Assembly (NCBI GenBank): GCA_002319795.1
Contig: DCFU01000044.1
Coordinates: forward strand, 1 to 64,000
DNA length: 64,000 bases
Source: Megamonas sp. UBA1796
GTDB taxonomy: Bacteria; Bacillota; Negativicutes; Selenomonadales; Selenomonadaceae
Direction of reading: 5' to 3'
Shown here in pieces: positions 51,115 to 60,258 of the stretch (position 1 is its first letter; every line of letters begins with the position of its first letter). The notes beneath the pieces are model-generated. The model did no database searches and was not told the DNA's origin. It saw only the letters and a program-made list of their open reading frames with translations. A program made the position numbers and the translations under genes.

Positions 51115-52328
51115 TTATTAAGGCCCGCCTTTTCCTGCATAAGCGCACGGACCTTAAGCGGTAAGCCAAAGAGATTGATAAAGCCTGTACCGTCAGCCTG
51201 ATTGTATACCTCATCACGCTCAAAGGTAACGAATTCTTTACTATAAAGAGAATAGGGAGATTTTGCGCCCGCAGAAATAATATTTCCCTTGTAGAGCTTG
51301 AGCTTTACCGTACCTGTAACCGTCTGCTGTGTGCTGTCCACAAAGGCTTCTAGCGCTTCACGAAGCTGGCTGAACCACATGCCATCATATACGAGTTCAG
51401 CATAACGGATTGCCATTCCTTCTTTATAATGAAGCGTCGTGCGATCGAGGCAGAGATACTCAAGCTCACGATGTGCATAATAAAGAATAGCTCCAGCAGG
51501 ATTCTCATAAACACCGCGCGATTTCATACCAACAAGGCGGTTTTCACAGATATCGGTAATACCAACGCCATTGGCTGCACCAATCGCATTGAGCTTTGTT
51601 ACGAGCGTAACAGCATCCATTTTCTCACCATTTACAGAAACCGGAATGCCCTTGGCAAAATCAATCGTCACATATTCAGCCTTATCAGGTGCATTCTCCG
51701 GTGCTTTGGAAATCAGGAACATCTCGTTTTTCGGAGCGTTCCATGGATCCTCCAGATCGGATCCTTCGTGGCTCAGGTGCCAGATATTGCGGTCCATGCT
51801 GTAGGTCTTGTTTTCCGTCGCGATAGGAATATTATGCTTCTTGGCATATTCGATCTCCTCTTCGCGGGAACCGAGCGTCCATTCACGCCAGGGAGCGATG
51901 ATCGTGATATTCGGTGCCAGGGCCTTGACCGTAAGCTCAAAACGCACCTGATCGTTGCCCTTGCCGGTCGCACCGTGCGCAATAGCATCCGCACCCTCGC
52001 GTTTGGCAATCTCGACAAGTTTCTTGGCGATAAGCGGACGGGCAAAGGACGTTCCCAACAGATATTTTCCCTCATAAACCGCACCAGACTTGAGCGTCGG
52101 CCATACATACTCTTCCAGAAATTCCTTGGTAAGATCCTCGATGAAAACCTTGGACGCACCAGACTTGAGCGCCTTGTCATGGACGACATCCAGTTCATCG
52201 CCCTGTCCAATATCAGCACAAACAGCGATGACCTCGCAGCCATCATAGTTCTCCTTCAGCCAGGGAATAATAACGGAGGTATCAAGACCACCGGAATATG
52301 CCAGAACTACTTTTTTTACTTTAGCCAT
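51111..52328 (-). CDS. argG: Argininosuccinate synthase
   Basis: ATP-dependent joining of citrulline and aspartate. The 405-codon frame starts MAKVKKVVLAYSGGLDTSVIIPW (pyrophosphate loop AYSGGLDTS at 10-18), with GATGKGNDQVRFE near 118 and the SLWHLSHEG-type segment (NIWHLSHEGSDLEDP) near 180. ATG 52328 has GAGGAG about 8 bases upstream; an upstream in-frame ATG is less likely. It follows argF by about 53 bases and overlaps argH. Confidence 0.96.
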   Translation of the reverse strand: MAKVKKVVLAYSGGLDTSVIIPWLKENYDGCEVIAVCADIGQGDELDVVHDKALKSGASKVFIEDLTKEFLEEYVWPTLKSGAVYEGKYLLGTSFARPLIAKKLVEIAKREGADAIAHGATGKGNDQVRFELTVKALAPNITIIAPWREWTLGSREEEIEYAKKHNIPIATENKTYSMDRNIWHLSHEGSDLEDPWNAPKNEMFLISKAPENAPDKAEYVTIDFAKGIPVSVNGEKMDAVTLVTKLNAIGAANGVGITDICENRLVGMKSRGVYENPAGAILYYAHRELEYLCLDRTTLHYKEGMAIRYAELVYDGMWFSQLREALEAFVDSTQQTVTGTVKLKLYKGNIISAGAKSPYSLYSKEFVTFERDEVYNQADGTGFINLFGLPLKVRALMQEKAGLNK

Positions 52329-52381
52329 AAAAAAACATCTCCTCAAAAATATAAATTTAAATACTTATAACCACAAAAGTC

Positions 52382-53314
52382 TTAATCCGCCATAGTCAGT
52401 GCCATAATGGCCTTCTGTGTATGGAGGCGGTTCTCTGCTTCATCAAAAATGACCTGCGCATTTGCCTCAAACACATCCGCGGTGATTTCCTCTCCGCGGT
52501 GCGCCGGCAGACAGTGCATAACGATAGCGTGCTTGTCTGCAACCTCTAAAAGCGCCTGATTGATCTGGTAGCCCGCAAAGATTTTCTTTCTCTCCTCGCG
52601 TTCATTTTCCTGCCCCATACTGGCCCAGACATCGGTGCAAATCACATCTGCATCCTTTGCCGCCTCAAAAACATCATGAACCAGCGTAATGGAACCGCCT
52701 GTCTCTTTGGCATCCGCCACAGCATTTTTCGTAACTTCAGCGTCCGGCTCATAGCCTTGGGGCGTTGCCGCCGCAAAATGGATTCCGGCCTTGGCACAGC
52801 CATACATATAGGAATTTGCCATATTATTGCCATCACCAATATAAGCGAGCTTAAGCCCCTTGAGATTCTGCCCCCGGTGCTCTTTGATAGTCAGCAGATC
52901 CGTCAGGACCTGGCACGGATGCAGAAGATCCGTCAGCGCATTGATAACTGGAACATCCGCATAGCGGGCAAGCTCCTCAACATCACTGTGTGCAAAAGTA
53001 CGGATCATAATACCGTCAAGATAGCGTGAAAGCACACGAGCCGTATCTTTGATAGGTTCTCCCCTGCCGATCTGCAAATCGCGGCTTGATAAAAACAGTG
53101 CCTGCCCGCCAAGCTGATACATGCCAACCTCAAAGGATACACGCGTACGCGTGGACGATTTCTCAAAAATCATACCGAGCGTCTTCCCCGCCAGAATAGG
53201 ATGTTCTACCCCAGCCTTCTGCATTGCCTTCAATTCTCCGGCAAAGTCAAGGATTTCCGCCACTTCATCCACCGAAAGGTCATGAATAGAAAGCAGGTCT
53301 TTGCCCTTTAACAT
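52382..53314 (-). CDS. argF: Ornithine carbamoyltransferase
   Basis: Forms citrulline from ornithine and carbamoyl phosphate. The carbamoyl-phosphate motif SSTRTRVSFEVG is near residue 53, HPCQVLTDLLT near 133, and the ornithine-binding HCLPAHRGEEI near 266. The 310-aa length is right. It lies within the arg operon, so the biosynthetic rather than the arginine deiminase-pathway enzyme is implied. GGGGG precedes ATG 53314. Confidence 0.96.
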   Translation of the reverse strand: MLKGKDLLSIHDLSVDEVAEILDFAGELKAMQKAGVEHPILAGKTLGMIFEKSSTRTRVSFEVGMYQLGGQALFLSSRDLQIGRGEPIKDTARVLSRYLDGIMIRTFAHSDVEELARYADVPVINALTDLLHPCQVLTDLLTIKEHRGQNLKGLKLAYIGDGNNMANSYMYGCAKAGIHFAAATPQGYEPDAEVTKNAVADAKETGGSITLVHDVFEAAKDADVICTDVWASMGQENEREERKKIFAGYQINQALLEVADKHAIVMHCLPAHRGEEITADVFEANAQVIFDEAENRLHTQKAIMALTMAD

Positions 53315-53397
53315 CTATAAAACCCCCATATCATAAAATCACTGTTATCTATTATACTATACACATCAAAAAAAGAAAACATGCGTCCGGCAGCTCT

Positions 53398-54600
53398 TTA
53401 AGCCACGTATTTCGGCAAGACCTTCTCCAATACAACGCAGAGCTCATCTACATTTTCTTTCGTAAGGATAAGCGGTGGAACGAACCGCAGCACGTCACCG
53501 GCTGTGCAGTTGATGATGGCACCATCCGCCAGACAGGCATCCACGATATCACGTCCCGGCTTGGTCAGCTGCATGCCAAGCAGCAGGCCCATGCCGCGCA
53601 CCTCCGTAATAAGTGACGGATATTGTTTCTGAAAGCCCTCCAGCTTATGTTTCAGGTAAGCACCCACTTCATTTACACGCTCGAGGATATGCTGGTGTTC
53701 AATCGTATCGAGCACCACATTGGCAGCAGCGCAGGCCAGTGGATTGCCGCCAAAGGTCGTACCATGATCTCCCGCATGGAACGCCCTTGCCACTTCATCG
53801 GTTACGATGAAGGAACCTATGGGCACGCCGCCCGCAAGTCCCTTGGCAAGCGTCACGACATCCGGCTTCACGTCAAACTGCTCAAAAGCAAAAAATTTGC
53901 CGCTGCGGCCCATGCCGCACTGGATCTCATCAAAGATAAGCAGCGCATGATATTTATCGCAAAGCGCACGCACCTTCTTGAGATAACCGTCTTTGGGTAC
54001 ATGCACGCCGCCTTCACCCTGTATCGGTTCCAGCATGACTGCGCAGGTCTTCTCGCTCATGAGCTTCTCCAGCGCCCCGATATCATTGAATGGTACATAA
54101 TCGAATCCTGCCGGCAGCGGGCCGAAGCCCTCCTGGTATTTAGGCTGTCCGGTTGCCGTAAGCGTGGCAATGGTACGTCCATGGAAACTGTGTATGGCCG
54201 TGATGATCTGGGATTTAGCCGGATCTGTCATATGCGCATATTTCCGGGCAATCTTAATGGCACCCTCATTGGCCTCAGCACCGGAATTACCAAAAAACAC
54301 CTTGCCAAGCCCGCTGAGATTTTTGAGTTTTTCCGCCGCATCCGCCTGAACCTGCGTATAGTACAGATTCGAGCAATGTATCATTTTGCCGGCTTGTGCG
54401 GCAATCGCCTGCACCAGCGCCGGATAAGCATGCCCAAGCACATTCACCGCAATGCCGCCCAGATAATCAATATATTTTTTGCCGTTTGTATCATATACAT
54501 AGACACCGTCTCCATGATCCAGCACGATTTTATATCTTGCAAAGACTGGCAAATAATCATCCTTGTCTTTCTGATAGATCTGTTCATCCGTCTCTTTCAT
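53398..54600 (-). CDS. argD: Acetylornithine aminotransferase
   Basis: PLP enzyme converting N-acetylglutamate semialdehyde to N-acetylornithine with glutamate. The 400-aa class III aminotransferase shows FFGNSGAEANEGAIKIARKY near residue 98, HSFHGRTIATLTATGQ near 132, LIFDEIQCGMGRSGKFFAFE near 215 and the PLP lysine in TLAKGLAGGVPIG near 247. GGAGAGG precedes ATG 54600. It is cotranscribed with argB (17 bases away). Confidence 0.95.
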   Translation of the reverse strand: MKETDEQIYQKDKDDYLPVFARYKIVLDHGDGVYVYDTNGKKYIDYLGGIAVNVLGHAYPALVQAIAAQAGKMIHCSNLYYTQVQADAAEKLKNLSGLGKVFFGNSGAEANEGAIKIARKYAHMTDPAKSQIITAIHSFHGRTIATLTATGQPKYQEGFGPLPAGFDYVPFNDIGALEKLMSEKTCAVMLEPIQGEGGVHVPKDGYLKKVRALCDKYHALLIFDEIQCGMGRSGKFFAFEQFDVKPDVVTLAKGLAGGVPIGSFIVTDEVARAFHAGDHGTTFGGNPLACAAANVVLDTIEHQHILERVNEVGAYLKHKLEGFQKQYPSLITEVRGMGLLLGMQLTKPGRDIVDACLADGAIINCTAGDVLRFVPPLILTKENVDELCVVLEKVLPKYVA

Positions 54601-54617
54601 AAAACAATCCTCTCCTT

Positions 54618-55502
54618 CTATCTCACAACTTGTGTACCAATGCCTTGTGAAGTAAAAATCTCCAAAATCAGTGCATGGTCCAGACGTCCATCAATGATAT
54701 GCGTTTTCCCCGCACCCGTACGAAGTGCGCACAGGCAGGCCTCAACCTTGGGAATCATACCGCCGGTAATCGTACCATTCTTGATATATTCCTTTGCCTG
54801 TTCCTGCGTAAGCGTCGATATAAACGTATCCTTGTCATGATAATCCTGGTAAATTCCCTCGATATCCGTGAGCAGCAGCAGCTTCTCTGCATGCAGCGCC
54901 CCGGCTATCTCTGCGGCAACATAATCCGCATTGATATTATAGCTCGCACCATCAGCTCCTACACCGATCGGCGCAATAATCGGGATGTAATCCTGCTCCA
55001 GCAGATCTTCCAGAATAGCTGTATTGACTTTCGCGACTTCACCCACATAACCAATATCGACTTGTTTTACTTTATCGCCCTCATATACATCGGCGAGCTT
55101 TTTCTTTGCCTCAATAAGTCCCGCATCCTTGCCGCTGAGACCGACTGCACGCACACCACGGCGGTTCAGCAGCGTAACGATTTCTGAATTTACCTTGCCG
55201 TCGAGAACCATCTCGGCTATCTCCACAGTTTCCGCATCGGTCACGCGCAGCCCACTCACGAACTCCGACTTTTTCCCGACCCTTTTCAGAAATCCTGTAA
55301 TATCGGGACCGCCGCCATGCACAATAACCGGGCGGATACCCACGTATTTCATGAGTGTAATATCCTGCATGACCTTTTCCTTCAGGGCATCATTGAGCAT
55401 GGCATTCCCGCCATATTTGATTACGATTGTCTTGCCGTAGAATTCCTGAATATATGGCAAAGCCTCTATGAGGATTGCCGCTTTATCTTGCTCCGAAAAC
55501 AT
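54618..55502 (-). CDS. argB: Acetylglutamate kinase
   Basis: Phosphorylates N-acetylglutamate; usually the arginine-feedback point when argJ recycles acetyl groups. The 294-aa protein has KTIVIKYGGNAM near residue 24, VIVHGGGPDI near 60, LLLLTDIEGIY near 202 and NGTITGGMIPKVEA near 235. An N-terminal helix (MFSEQDKAAILIEALPYIQEF) precedes the kinase core, the feature associated with arginine-sensitive enzymes. GGAGGAG precedes ATG 55502; it lies 14 bases after argJ. Confidence 0.95.
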   Translation of the reverse strand: MFSEQDKAAILIEALPYIQEFYGKTIVIKYGGNAMLNDALKEKVMQDITLMKYVGIRPVIVHGGGPDITGFLKRVGKKSEFVSGLRVTDAETVEIAEMVLDGKVNSEIVTLLNRRGVRAVGLSGKDAGLIEAKKKLADVYEGDKVKQVDIGYVGEVAKVNTAILEDLLEQDYIPIIAPIGVGADGASYNINADYVAAEIAGALHAEKLLLLTDIEGIYQDYHDKDTFISTLTQEQAKEYIKNGTITGGMIPKVEACLCALRTGAGKTHIIDGRLDHALILEIFTSQGIGTQVVR

Positions 55503-55516
55503 ATCCGCTCCTCCCA

Positions 55517-56728
55517 TCAGGTGTGATACTCTCCGTTGATCTTTACATATTCATATGAGAAATCGCAGGTCCATACCGTTGCCTTTTCTTCTCCCAGACC
55601 CATATGGATATCAATGACAATATCATGCTCAGCCATAACCTGGCGCAGGGCTTCCTCATCAAATGCAGCCCCAAGACCATGGGAATAGACCGTTATATCG
55701 CCAAACTTCACCGTGGTCTTTTCCGGCTCCATAGGAACGCCTGCATAACCGACCGCACAGATCACACGTCCCCAGTTTGGATCCTCGCCAAAGAATGCCG
55801 TCTTGACAAGCGGAGATTTTGCCACGCTCATCGCGATTGTCTTCGCATCTGCAAAGGATTTTGTGCCTGTCACATTGACGGTAAGGAATTTCGTGGCGCC
55901 CTCGCCGTCCGAAGCAATGCGCCGCGAAAGTCCCTGGCATATTTCCCTGAGTGTATGGCAGAACACCTCATAATCCGCACCCTTCGCCATGATTTTCGCA
56001 TTGCCGGCCGCACCGTTGGCCAATACGACAGCCATATCGTTCGTACTCATGTCACCATCTACAGAAATCATGTTAAAGGATACCTCAACAATATCCGAAA
56101 GCGCCTGCTGCAAAAGCTTTGCGTCAATCGCCGCATCCGTCGTAATAAAGCAAAGCATGGTTGCCATATTCGGCTGAATCATCCCGGACCCCTTGGCAAT
56201 AGCACCAAAGCGTACCTTCTTGCCGCCAATCTCAACCTCTGTCGCGCAGGCCTTGGAATACGTATCCGTGGTAATGATAGCATTGCCCGCATTGACACTT
56301 CCATCCTCTGAAAGCTCTGCTGCTGCCTGCCTGAGACCTTTTTCCATTTTGTCCATAGGCAGGTCTGCACCAATGACACCCGTTGAGGCCACCAGTACAT
56401 CCTCGGCCTGGCATCCGAGCTCCGCTGCCGTAATTTCCGCCATCTTCCTCGCATTCGCCATACCTTTCGCACCAGTACAGGCATTCGCACAACCTGCATT
56501 TGCCGCTATCGCATGTGCCAAACCGCGTTTTACAACCTCCCGCGATACATAGACCGGTGCTGCTGCCACCGCGTTCTGCGTAAAGGTTCCGGCTACCGCC
56601 GCTTCTTGCTCCGTGTAGATAACCGCTACATCCAGATTACCGCTTTTCTTGATGCCAGCCTTCACTCCGGCTGCCTTAAACCCTCTGGGGAAGGTGACAC
56701 CCGCTTTTGCATTTTTTTCGCTGAACAT
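55517..56728 (-). CDS. argJ: Bifunctional ornithine acetyltransferase / N-acetylglutamate synthase
   Basis: Transfers acetyl from N-acetylornithine to glutamate, closing the acetyl cycle, and may also start it from acetyl-CoA. It is autocleaved before the nucleophile Thr in KGSGMIQPNMATMLCF (Thr near residue 190), with GVIGADLPMDKM near 117. In most ArgJ the motif is GMIHPNMATML; here His is Gln. The 403-aa length is complete. AGGAGG lies 9 bases before ATG. It is flanked by argC and argB. Confidence 0.95.
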   Translation of the reverse strand: MFSEKNAKAGVTFPRGFKAAGVKAGIKKSGNLDVAVIYTEQEAAVAGTFTQNAVAAAPVYVSREVVKRGLAHAIAANAGCANACTGAKGMANARKMAEITAAELGCQAEDVLVASTGVIGADLPMDKMEKGLRQAAAELSEDGSVNAGNAIITTDTYSKACATEVEIGGKKVRFGAIAKGSGMIQPNMATMLCFITTDAAIDAKLLQQALSDIVEVSFNMISVDGDMSTNDMAVVLANGAAGNAKIMAKGADYEVFCHTLREICQGLSRRIASDGEGATKFLTVNVTGTKSFADAKTIAMSVAKSPLVKTAFFGEDPNWGRVICAVGYAGVPMEPEKTTVKFGDITVYSHGLGAAFDEEALRQVMAEHDIVIDIHMGLGEEKATVWTCDFSYEYVKINGEYHT

Positions 56729-56786
56729 TTACATCCGCCTCCTATGTTTCATCTTGCAAAGTCTCTATCCATGCCGTTCATCTATA

Positions 56787-57821
56787 TCAAGGATACATCG
56801 GCACCATATCGATTCCGAGTTTCTCATCAAAACCGCAGGCAATATTAAAATTCTGTACAGCCTGTCCCGCGGCGCCCTTGACCAGATTATCGATTGCTGA
56901 AAGCGCGATTACACGCCCCGTGCGCATATCGATATGCCAGCCAATATCACAAAAATTCGAGCCGCGGACTTCCTTGGTGGCAGGATATCCGCCCCGGCCC
57001 AGCAGACGGATGAAATATTCGCCGCCATACATGGAAGTATACGCTGCATCCACCTGCTCCGCAGTCACTCCCGGTTTCAGACGAGCATAGCAGGTACTCA
57101 GTATGCCTCTGGACATCGGTACAAGATGCGGCGTGAAACTGAGTACACAGGGCTCTCCCGAAAGCGCAGCAACGGCCTGCTCTATTTCCGGCGTATGTCG
57201 GTGCCCGCCTACATTATACGCCTTGAAATTATCGTACATCTCAGGGAAATGATTCCCCAGCTTCGCCGAACGCCCGGCACCTGACACACCGGATTTCGCA
57301 TCAACTACAATCGTATTTATATCAATAAGATGGTTCTTGGCCAGCGGCGCAAGCGCCAAAATACTCGCCGTCGTATAGCAGCCCGCATTGCCGATGATCT
57401 TCGCCTCACGAATCTGTGCGCGGCAGAGCTCTGCCAGCCCGTAAACGCGTTTGGCATTCTTATGCGTGTGCTTTACTTTATACCATTTCTCATACACATC
57501 CGTATCACTGAAACGATAATCCGCACCAAGATCTATTATGCGTACCGGCGTATCCTCCAAAGCCAGGCCAACCTTCATTGCATGTCCTGCTGGAAGACCA
57601 ATGAATACAAAATCACTATCCGCAGAAATCTTATCCATGTCCTTCATACTCATAAGATGCTGCATATAAATTCCTCGCAAATGTGGATATATGGAAGCGA
57701 TATCCTCGCCTGTGTGACTTTCCGATGTCAAATGCATAACCTGCACTTGTGGATGGTTGTGCAATATACGCAGCAGCTCGGCTCCTGCATATCCCGTCGC
57801 GCCAATGATACTAACCTTCAT
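56787..57821 (-). CDS. argC: N-acetyl-gamma-glutamyl-phosphate reductase
   Basis: NADPH-dependent reduction of N-acetylglutamyl phosphate. The 344-aa protein begins MKVSIIGATGYAGAELLRIL with the cofactor motif at residues 7-14 and has the active-site Cys in IIGNAGCYTTASILAL near 147, plus SGVSGAGRSAK near 180 and the His-containing HRHTPEIEQ near 207. ATG 57821 has GAGGAG seven bases upstream. It is the first gene of the operon. Confidence 0.96.
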   Translation of the reverse strand: MKVSIIGATGYAGAELLRILHNHPQVQVMHLTSESHTGEDIASIYPHLRGIYMQHLMSMKDMDKISADSDFVFIGLPAGHAMKVGLALEDTPVRIIDLGADYRFSDTDVYEKWYKVKHTHKNAKRVYGLAELCRAQIREAKIIGNAGCYTTASILALAPLAKNHLIDINTIVVDAKSGVSGAGRSAKLGNHFPEMYDNFKAYNVGGHRHTPEIEQAVAALSGEPCVLSFTPHLVPMSRGILSTCYARLKPGVTAEQVDAAYTSMYGGEYFIRLLGRGGYPATKEVRGSNFCDIGWHIDMRTGRVIALSAIDNLVKGAAGQAVQNFNIACGFDEKLGIDMVPMYP

Positions 57822-57859
57822 GGGAATTCTCCTCTCCATATCTTACAGCTATGTTGATA

Positions 57860-57889
57860 ATTATACATCTTTATTGCATAAAATTTCAA
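57860..57889 (-). promoter_or_regulatory. arg operon promoter with candidate ARG box
   Basis: On the minus strand TTGAAA (57884-57889) and TATAAT (57860-57865) are 18 bases apart. TGAAATTTTATGCA (57875-57888) overlaps the -35 and matches TGAAT-N4-ATTCA at 8 of 10 positions, so an ArgR/AhrC repressor could block polymerase here. Confidence 0.55.
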
Positions 57890-57939
57890 TACCCCGCGTA
57901 AATTTTTACATAAAAAAAACCGGAAATATCTTTTCTCCT

Positions 57940-57968
57940 TTGAAAACAAACGTTCGAAATGGTATAAT
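57940..57968 (+). promoter_or_regulatory. Promoter of the GT51 gene
   Basis: TTGAAA (57940-57945) and TATAAT (57963-57968) are 17 bases apart, divergent from the arg promoter. Confidence 0.6.
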
Positions 57969-58000
57969 AAATACAGCTATTATCTAGTAAAGGAGCCATT

Positions 58001-58816
58001 ATGAAATTTTTTCGTTTCTTATTCTTTCTGGGCATCGTGTTTTTCCTGTCCTTTTTCTTTTCGGGAGGCACCAGCCTTTTCCAGTCAGAAACCATCAACC
58101 ATATACATCAAACGGCTTCTTCTTTCCTGGACAATCCGGCGGATGCCGCAACACGCGAAGCAGCCAGCGACGACACCCATGAAATCTCTGCATTTGAGCG
58201 TCTGAAACGCACCATCTTCCTCAAAAAAGCTGTCCAGAGCAAAATCCGCACAGACCATTATATGACTGTAGCCGACCTTCCTCCTTCACTTTGTCAGTCT
58301 GTCGTAGCCGTTGAGGATAGCCGTTTCTATTCACATTATGGCTTTGACCCTGAGGCTATCATGCGCGCATCCCTGGTGAATTTACAGCATGGGCAAATTG
58401 AAGAAGGTGCCAGCACCATCACCCAACAACTTGTCAAGAATCTCTTCCTGTCACATGAGCGCTCCTTTGGACGCAAGGCCGAAGAATTCATTCTGGCACT
58501 CGATATGGAGATGAACTATTCCAAGGATGAAATCCTCGCGCTTTATCTCAACACCATCTATTTTGGTTCTAATTATTACGGTATCTATGATGCCTCGATG
58601 GGATACTTCGGCAAACAGCCAAAGGACCTTGCCCTGCCGGAGGCTGCTATGCTCGCAGGCCTCCCGAATGCGCCTTCGCTCTATTCCCCTTACGTTGATT
58701 TCCTCATGGCAAAAAAACGGCAGTTCGTCGTACTCGATGCCATGGTCCGCAACAACTATATCAGCCAGACGATAGCGGAGGACGCCAAAATTAAGCCGAT
58801 TTATCTCGCACATTAA
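58001..58816 (+). CDS. mtgA: Monofunctional peptidoglycan glycosyltransferase (GT51)
   Basis: Polymerises lipid II into glycan strands at the outer face of the inner membrane. The 271-aa protein has a signal-anchor helix (FFRFLFFLGIVFFLSFFF) then the GT51 motifs in order: AVEDSRFYSHYGFDPEAI near residue 100-117 (catalytic Glu), EGASTITQQLVKNLFLS near 135, RKAEEFILALDME near 155 and EILALYLNTIYFG near 173, ending with EAAMLAGLPNAPSLYSP. There is no transpeptidase domain. AAGGAG precedes ATG. It is divergent from the arg operon with its own promoter. Confidence 0.93.
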   Translation: MKFFRFLFFLGIVFFLSFFFSGGTSLFQSETINHIHQTASSFLDNPADAATREAASDDTHEISAFERLKRTIFLKKAVQSKIRTDHYMTVADLPPSLCQSVVAVEDSRFYSHYGFDPEAIMRASLVNLQHGQIEEGASTITQQLVKNLFLSHERSFGRKAEEFILALDMEMNYSKDEILALYLNTIYFGSNYYGIYDASMGYFGKQPKDLALPEAAMLAGLPNAPSLYSPYVDFLMAKKRQFVVLDAMVRNNYISQTIAEDAKIKPIYLAH

Positions 58817-58818
58817 AA

Positions 58819-58852
58819 AAAGCAGGTATCGCCCATATGCGATACCTGCTTT
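58819..58852. terminator. Bidirectional terminator
   Basis: A 14-bp stem (58819-58832 with 58839-58852) with a six-base loop lies between the convergent GT51 and exported-protein genes. Confidence 0.8.
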
Positions 58853-58861
58853 GCTTTTGTC

Positions 58862-59425
58862 TTACTTTTTCGCAACCTTTTCATTTTTCTTCTGCTGCGC
58901 CTGCGCAGAGCTCTCAAAGTTCTTGTAGAACTCCTTCGCCGCTGCTGTATAGTTCAGGATATTAGCCGGATCATCTGCAACGACCTGGTAGGTATAGAGC
59001 AGCGCATTGGTGCCGGCCTGATATACATCAAAAAAGAATACCGTATGATGATTATTGGCGACAGTCGCTACTACATATGCATCCACATATTTACCAATAT
59101 TTTCATTAAACGCTTTAGCAGCCTGCCGCGAATCCAACGCTTTTATATCAATATTTGAATCCTGCTTGATATTTTGTGCAGCCATATCATAGGACATTAC
59201 ATAACTGCGTGCTACCTTGCTGGCGTCATAAATAAGCTGTGTAACCTCAGCCCGTGTCGGCGTCCCCTTGATTTCCACATAAAGCGGCGCAGCGACAGCG
59301 AGCCGGTGAACAGCTGTAAGATCGGCCCCCTCCGGTATAGTAGCTTTATCTGCATTCGCAAAAACGAGCTGCGTGCTCATCAATACCATACATACCACCA
59401 CGAGCATCTGCATTAATCTTTTCAT
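58862..59425 (-). CDS. Exported protein of unknown function
   Basis: The 187-aa protein has a clear signal peptide (MLVVVCMVLMSTQLVFA, cleavage after AxA near residue 23). The mature part has regions LYVEIKGTPTRAEVTQLIYDASKVARSYVM and DAYVVATVANNHHTVFFFDVYQAGTNALLYTYQVV, an alpha/beta pattern with an antiparallel sheet, and a lysine-rich tail (QAQQKKNEKVAKK). No lipobox, so it is periplasmic or outer-membrane associated. TAGGAGG precedes ATG 59425. I do not recognise the family; its style resembles small stress- or envelope-associated periplasmic proteins. Confidence 0.7.
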   Translation of the reverse strand: MKRLMQMLVVVCMVLMSTQLVFANADKATIPEGADLTAVHRLAVAAPLYVEIKGTPTRAEVTQLIYDASKVARSYVMSYDMAAQNIKQDSNIDIKALDSRQAAKAFNENIGKYVDAYVVATVANNHHTVFFFDVYQAGTNALLYTYQVVADDPANILNYTAAAKEFYKNFESSAQAQQKKNEKVAKK

Positions 59426-59593
59426 CCAAACATCCTCCTAAAATTAAAATTGACAAATTTAACATTATATATAATTCTTGCTTTCGCCCCTCAAATCCTT
59501 CCTGGCAGTGAATAAAATATATAAATTCCCGGCAGGAAAAAAAGGATTCTTACAGAATTCCCTATATAAAAGCTATCAGGAGGATTGATTCTT

Positions 59594-60163
59594 ATGTTTC
59601 ATGAACTGGTCAGAAAAAATCGCAGCTATCGTCGTTTTGACGAAGATACACCGATACAGGAAGAATTGCTCAAAAAGCTCGTTGACCTTACCAGGTATAC
59701 GGCTTCGGGTGCCAACCGCCAGGCTCTGCGCTATGTAGTTTCCGCTACGGCGGAGATGAACGATAAGATTTTCCCGCAGCTCGCCTGGGCCGGATATTTC
59801 AAAGACTGGGCCGGACCTTCCGAGGGTGAGCGCCCTACAGGATATATCATCATCGCCCAGCAGGAAAGCTGCAAGGCAAATCCCTACGATGTCGGCATAG
59901 CCGCACAGACTATACTGCTTGGAGCTGTGGAAGCAGGCTTCGGTGGCTGCATGCTGCAGAATATCCAGTATGAGAAGCTCCAGATCATCTTAAAATTGCC
60001 GGCAGATATCCATGTACTTCTGGTCATTGCGCTGGGAAAGCCAAAAGAAGAAGTTGTGTTGGAAGAAATGCACGAGGGCAGCAATGACATCAAGTATTAC
60101 CGCGATGAAAACGCCGTTCACCATGTGCCCAAGCGCAGTCTCAGAGATATCCTGCTTGGCTGA
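59594..60163 (+). CDS. Nitroreductase family protein
   Basis: FMN-dependent NAD(P)H oxidoreductase of 189 aa. It opens MFHELVRKNRSYRRFDED, the Arg-Ser-x-Arg-Arg FMN phosphate motif, and has TRYTASGANRQALRYVV near residue 36 and AAQTILLGAVEAGFGGCMLQNI near 107. The substrate may be a quinone, nitroaromatic or flavin; not predictable. ATG 59594 has GGAGG ten bases upstream; an in-frame TTG three codons earlier is too close. Confidence 0.9.
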   Translation: MFHELVRKNRSYRRFDEDTPIQEELLKKLVDLTRYTASGANRQALRYVVSATAEMNDKIFPQLAWAGYFKDWAGPSEGERPTGYIIIAQQESCKANPYDVGIAAQTILLGAVEAGFGGCMLQNIQYEKLQIILKLPADIHVLLVIALGKPKEEVVLEEMHEGSNDIKYYRDENAVHHVPKRSLRDILLG

Positions 60164-60187
60164 ACACGTCTCCATATAAAAACATAT

Positions 60188-60251
60188 GCAGCAATCCTAA
60201 CAGCATACTGCGCCGCCGCGCAGCAGCTCTTAGGATTGCTGCATTTTTATT
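60188..60251 (+). terminator. Terminator after the nitroreductase gene
   Basis: A 13-bp stem (60188-60200 with 60230-60242), with an inner GC hairpin, is followed by T on the plus strand. It faces the convergent sdaAA end. Confidence 0.8.
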
Positions 60252-60258
60252 TCCGTAC

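Noticed and set aside
53623..54840. A 405-codon plus-strand frame across argD and argB
   Set aside because: argD and argB on the minus strand are complete, with catalytic motifs; the antisense frame has no family signature.
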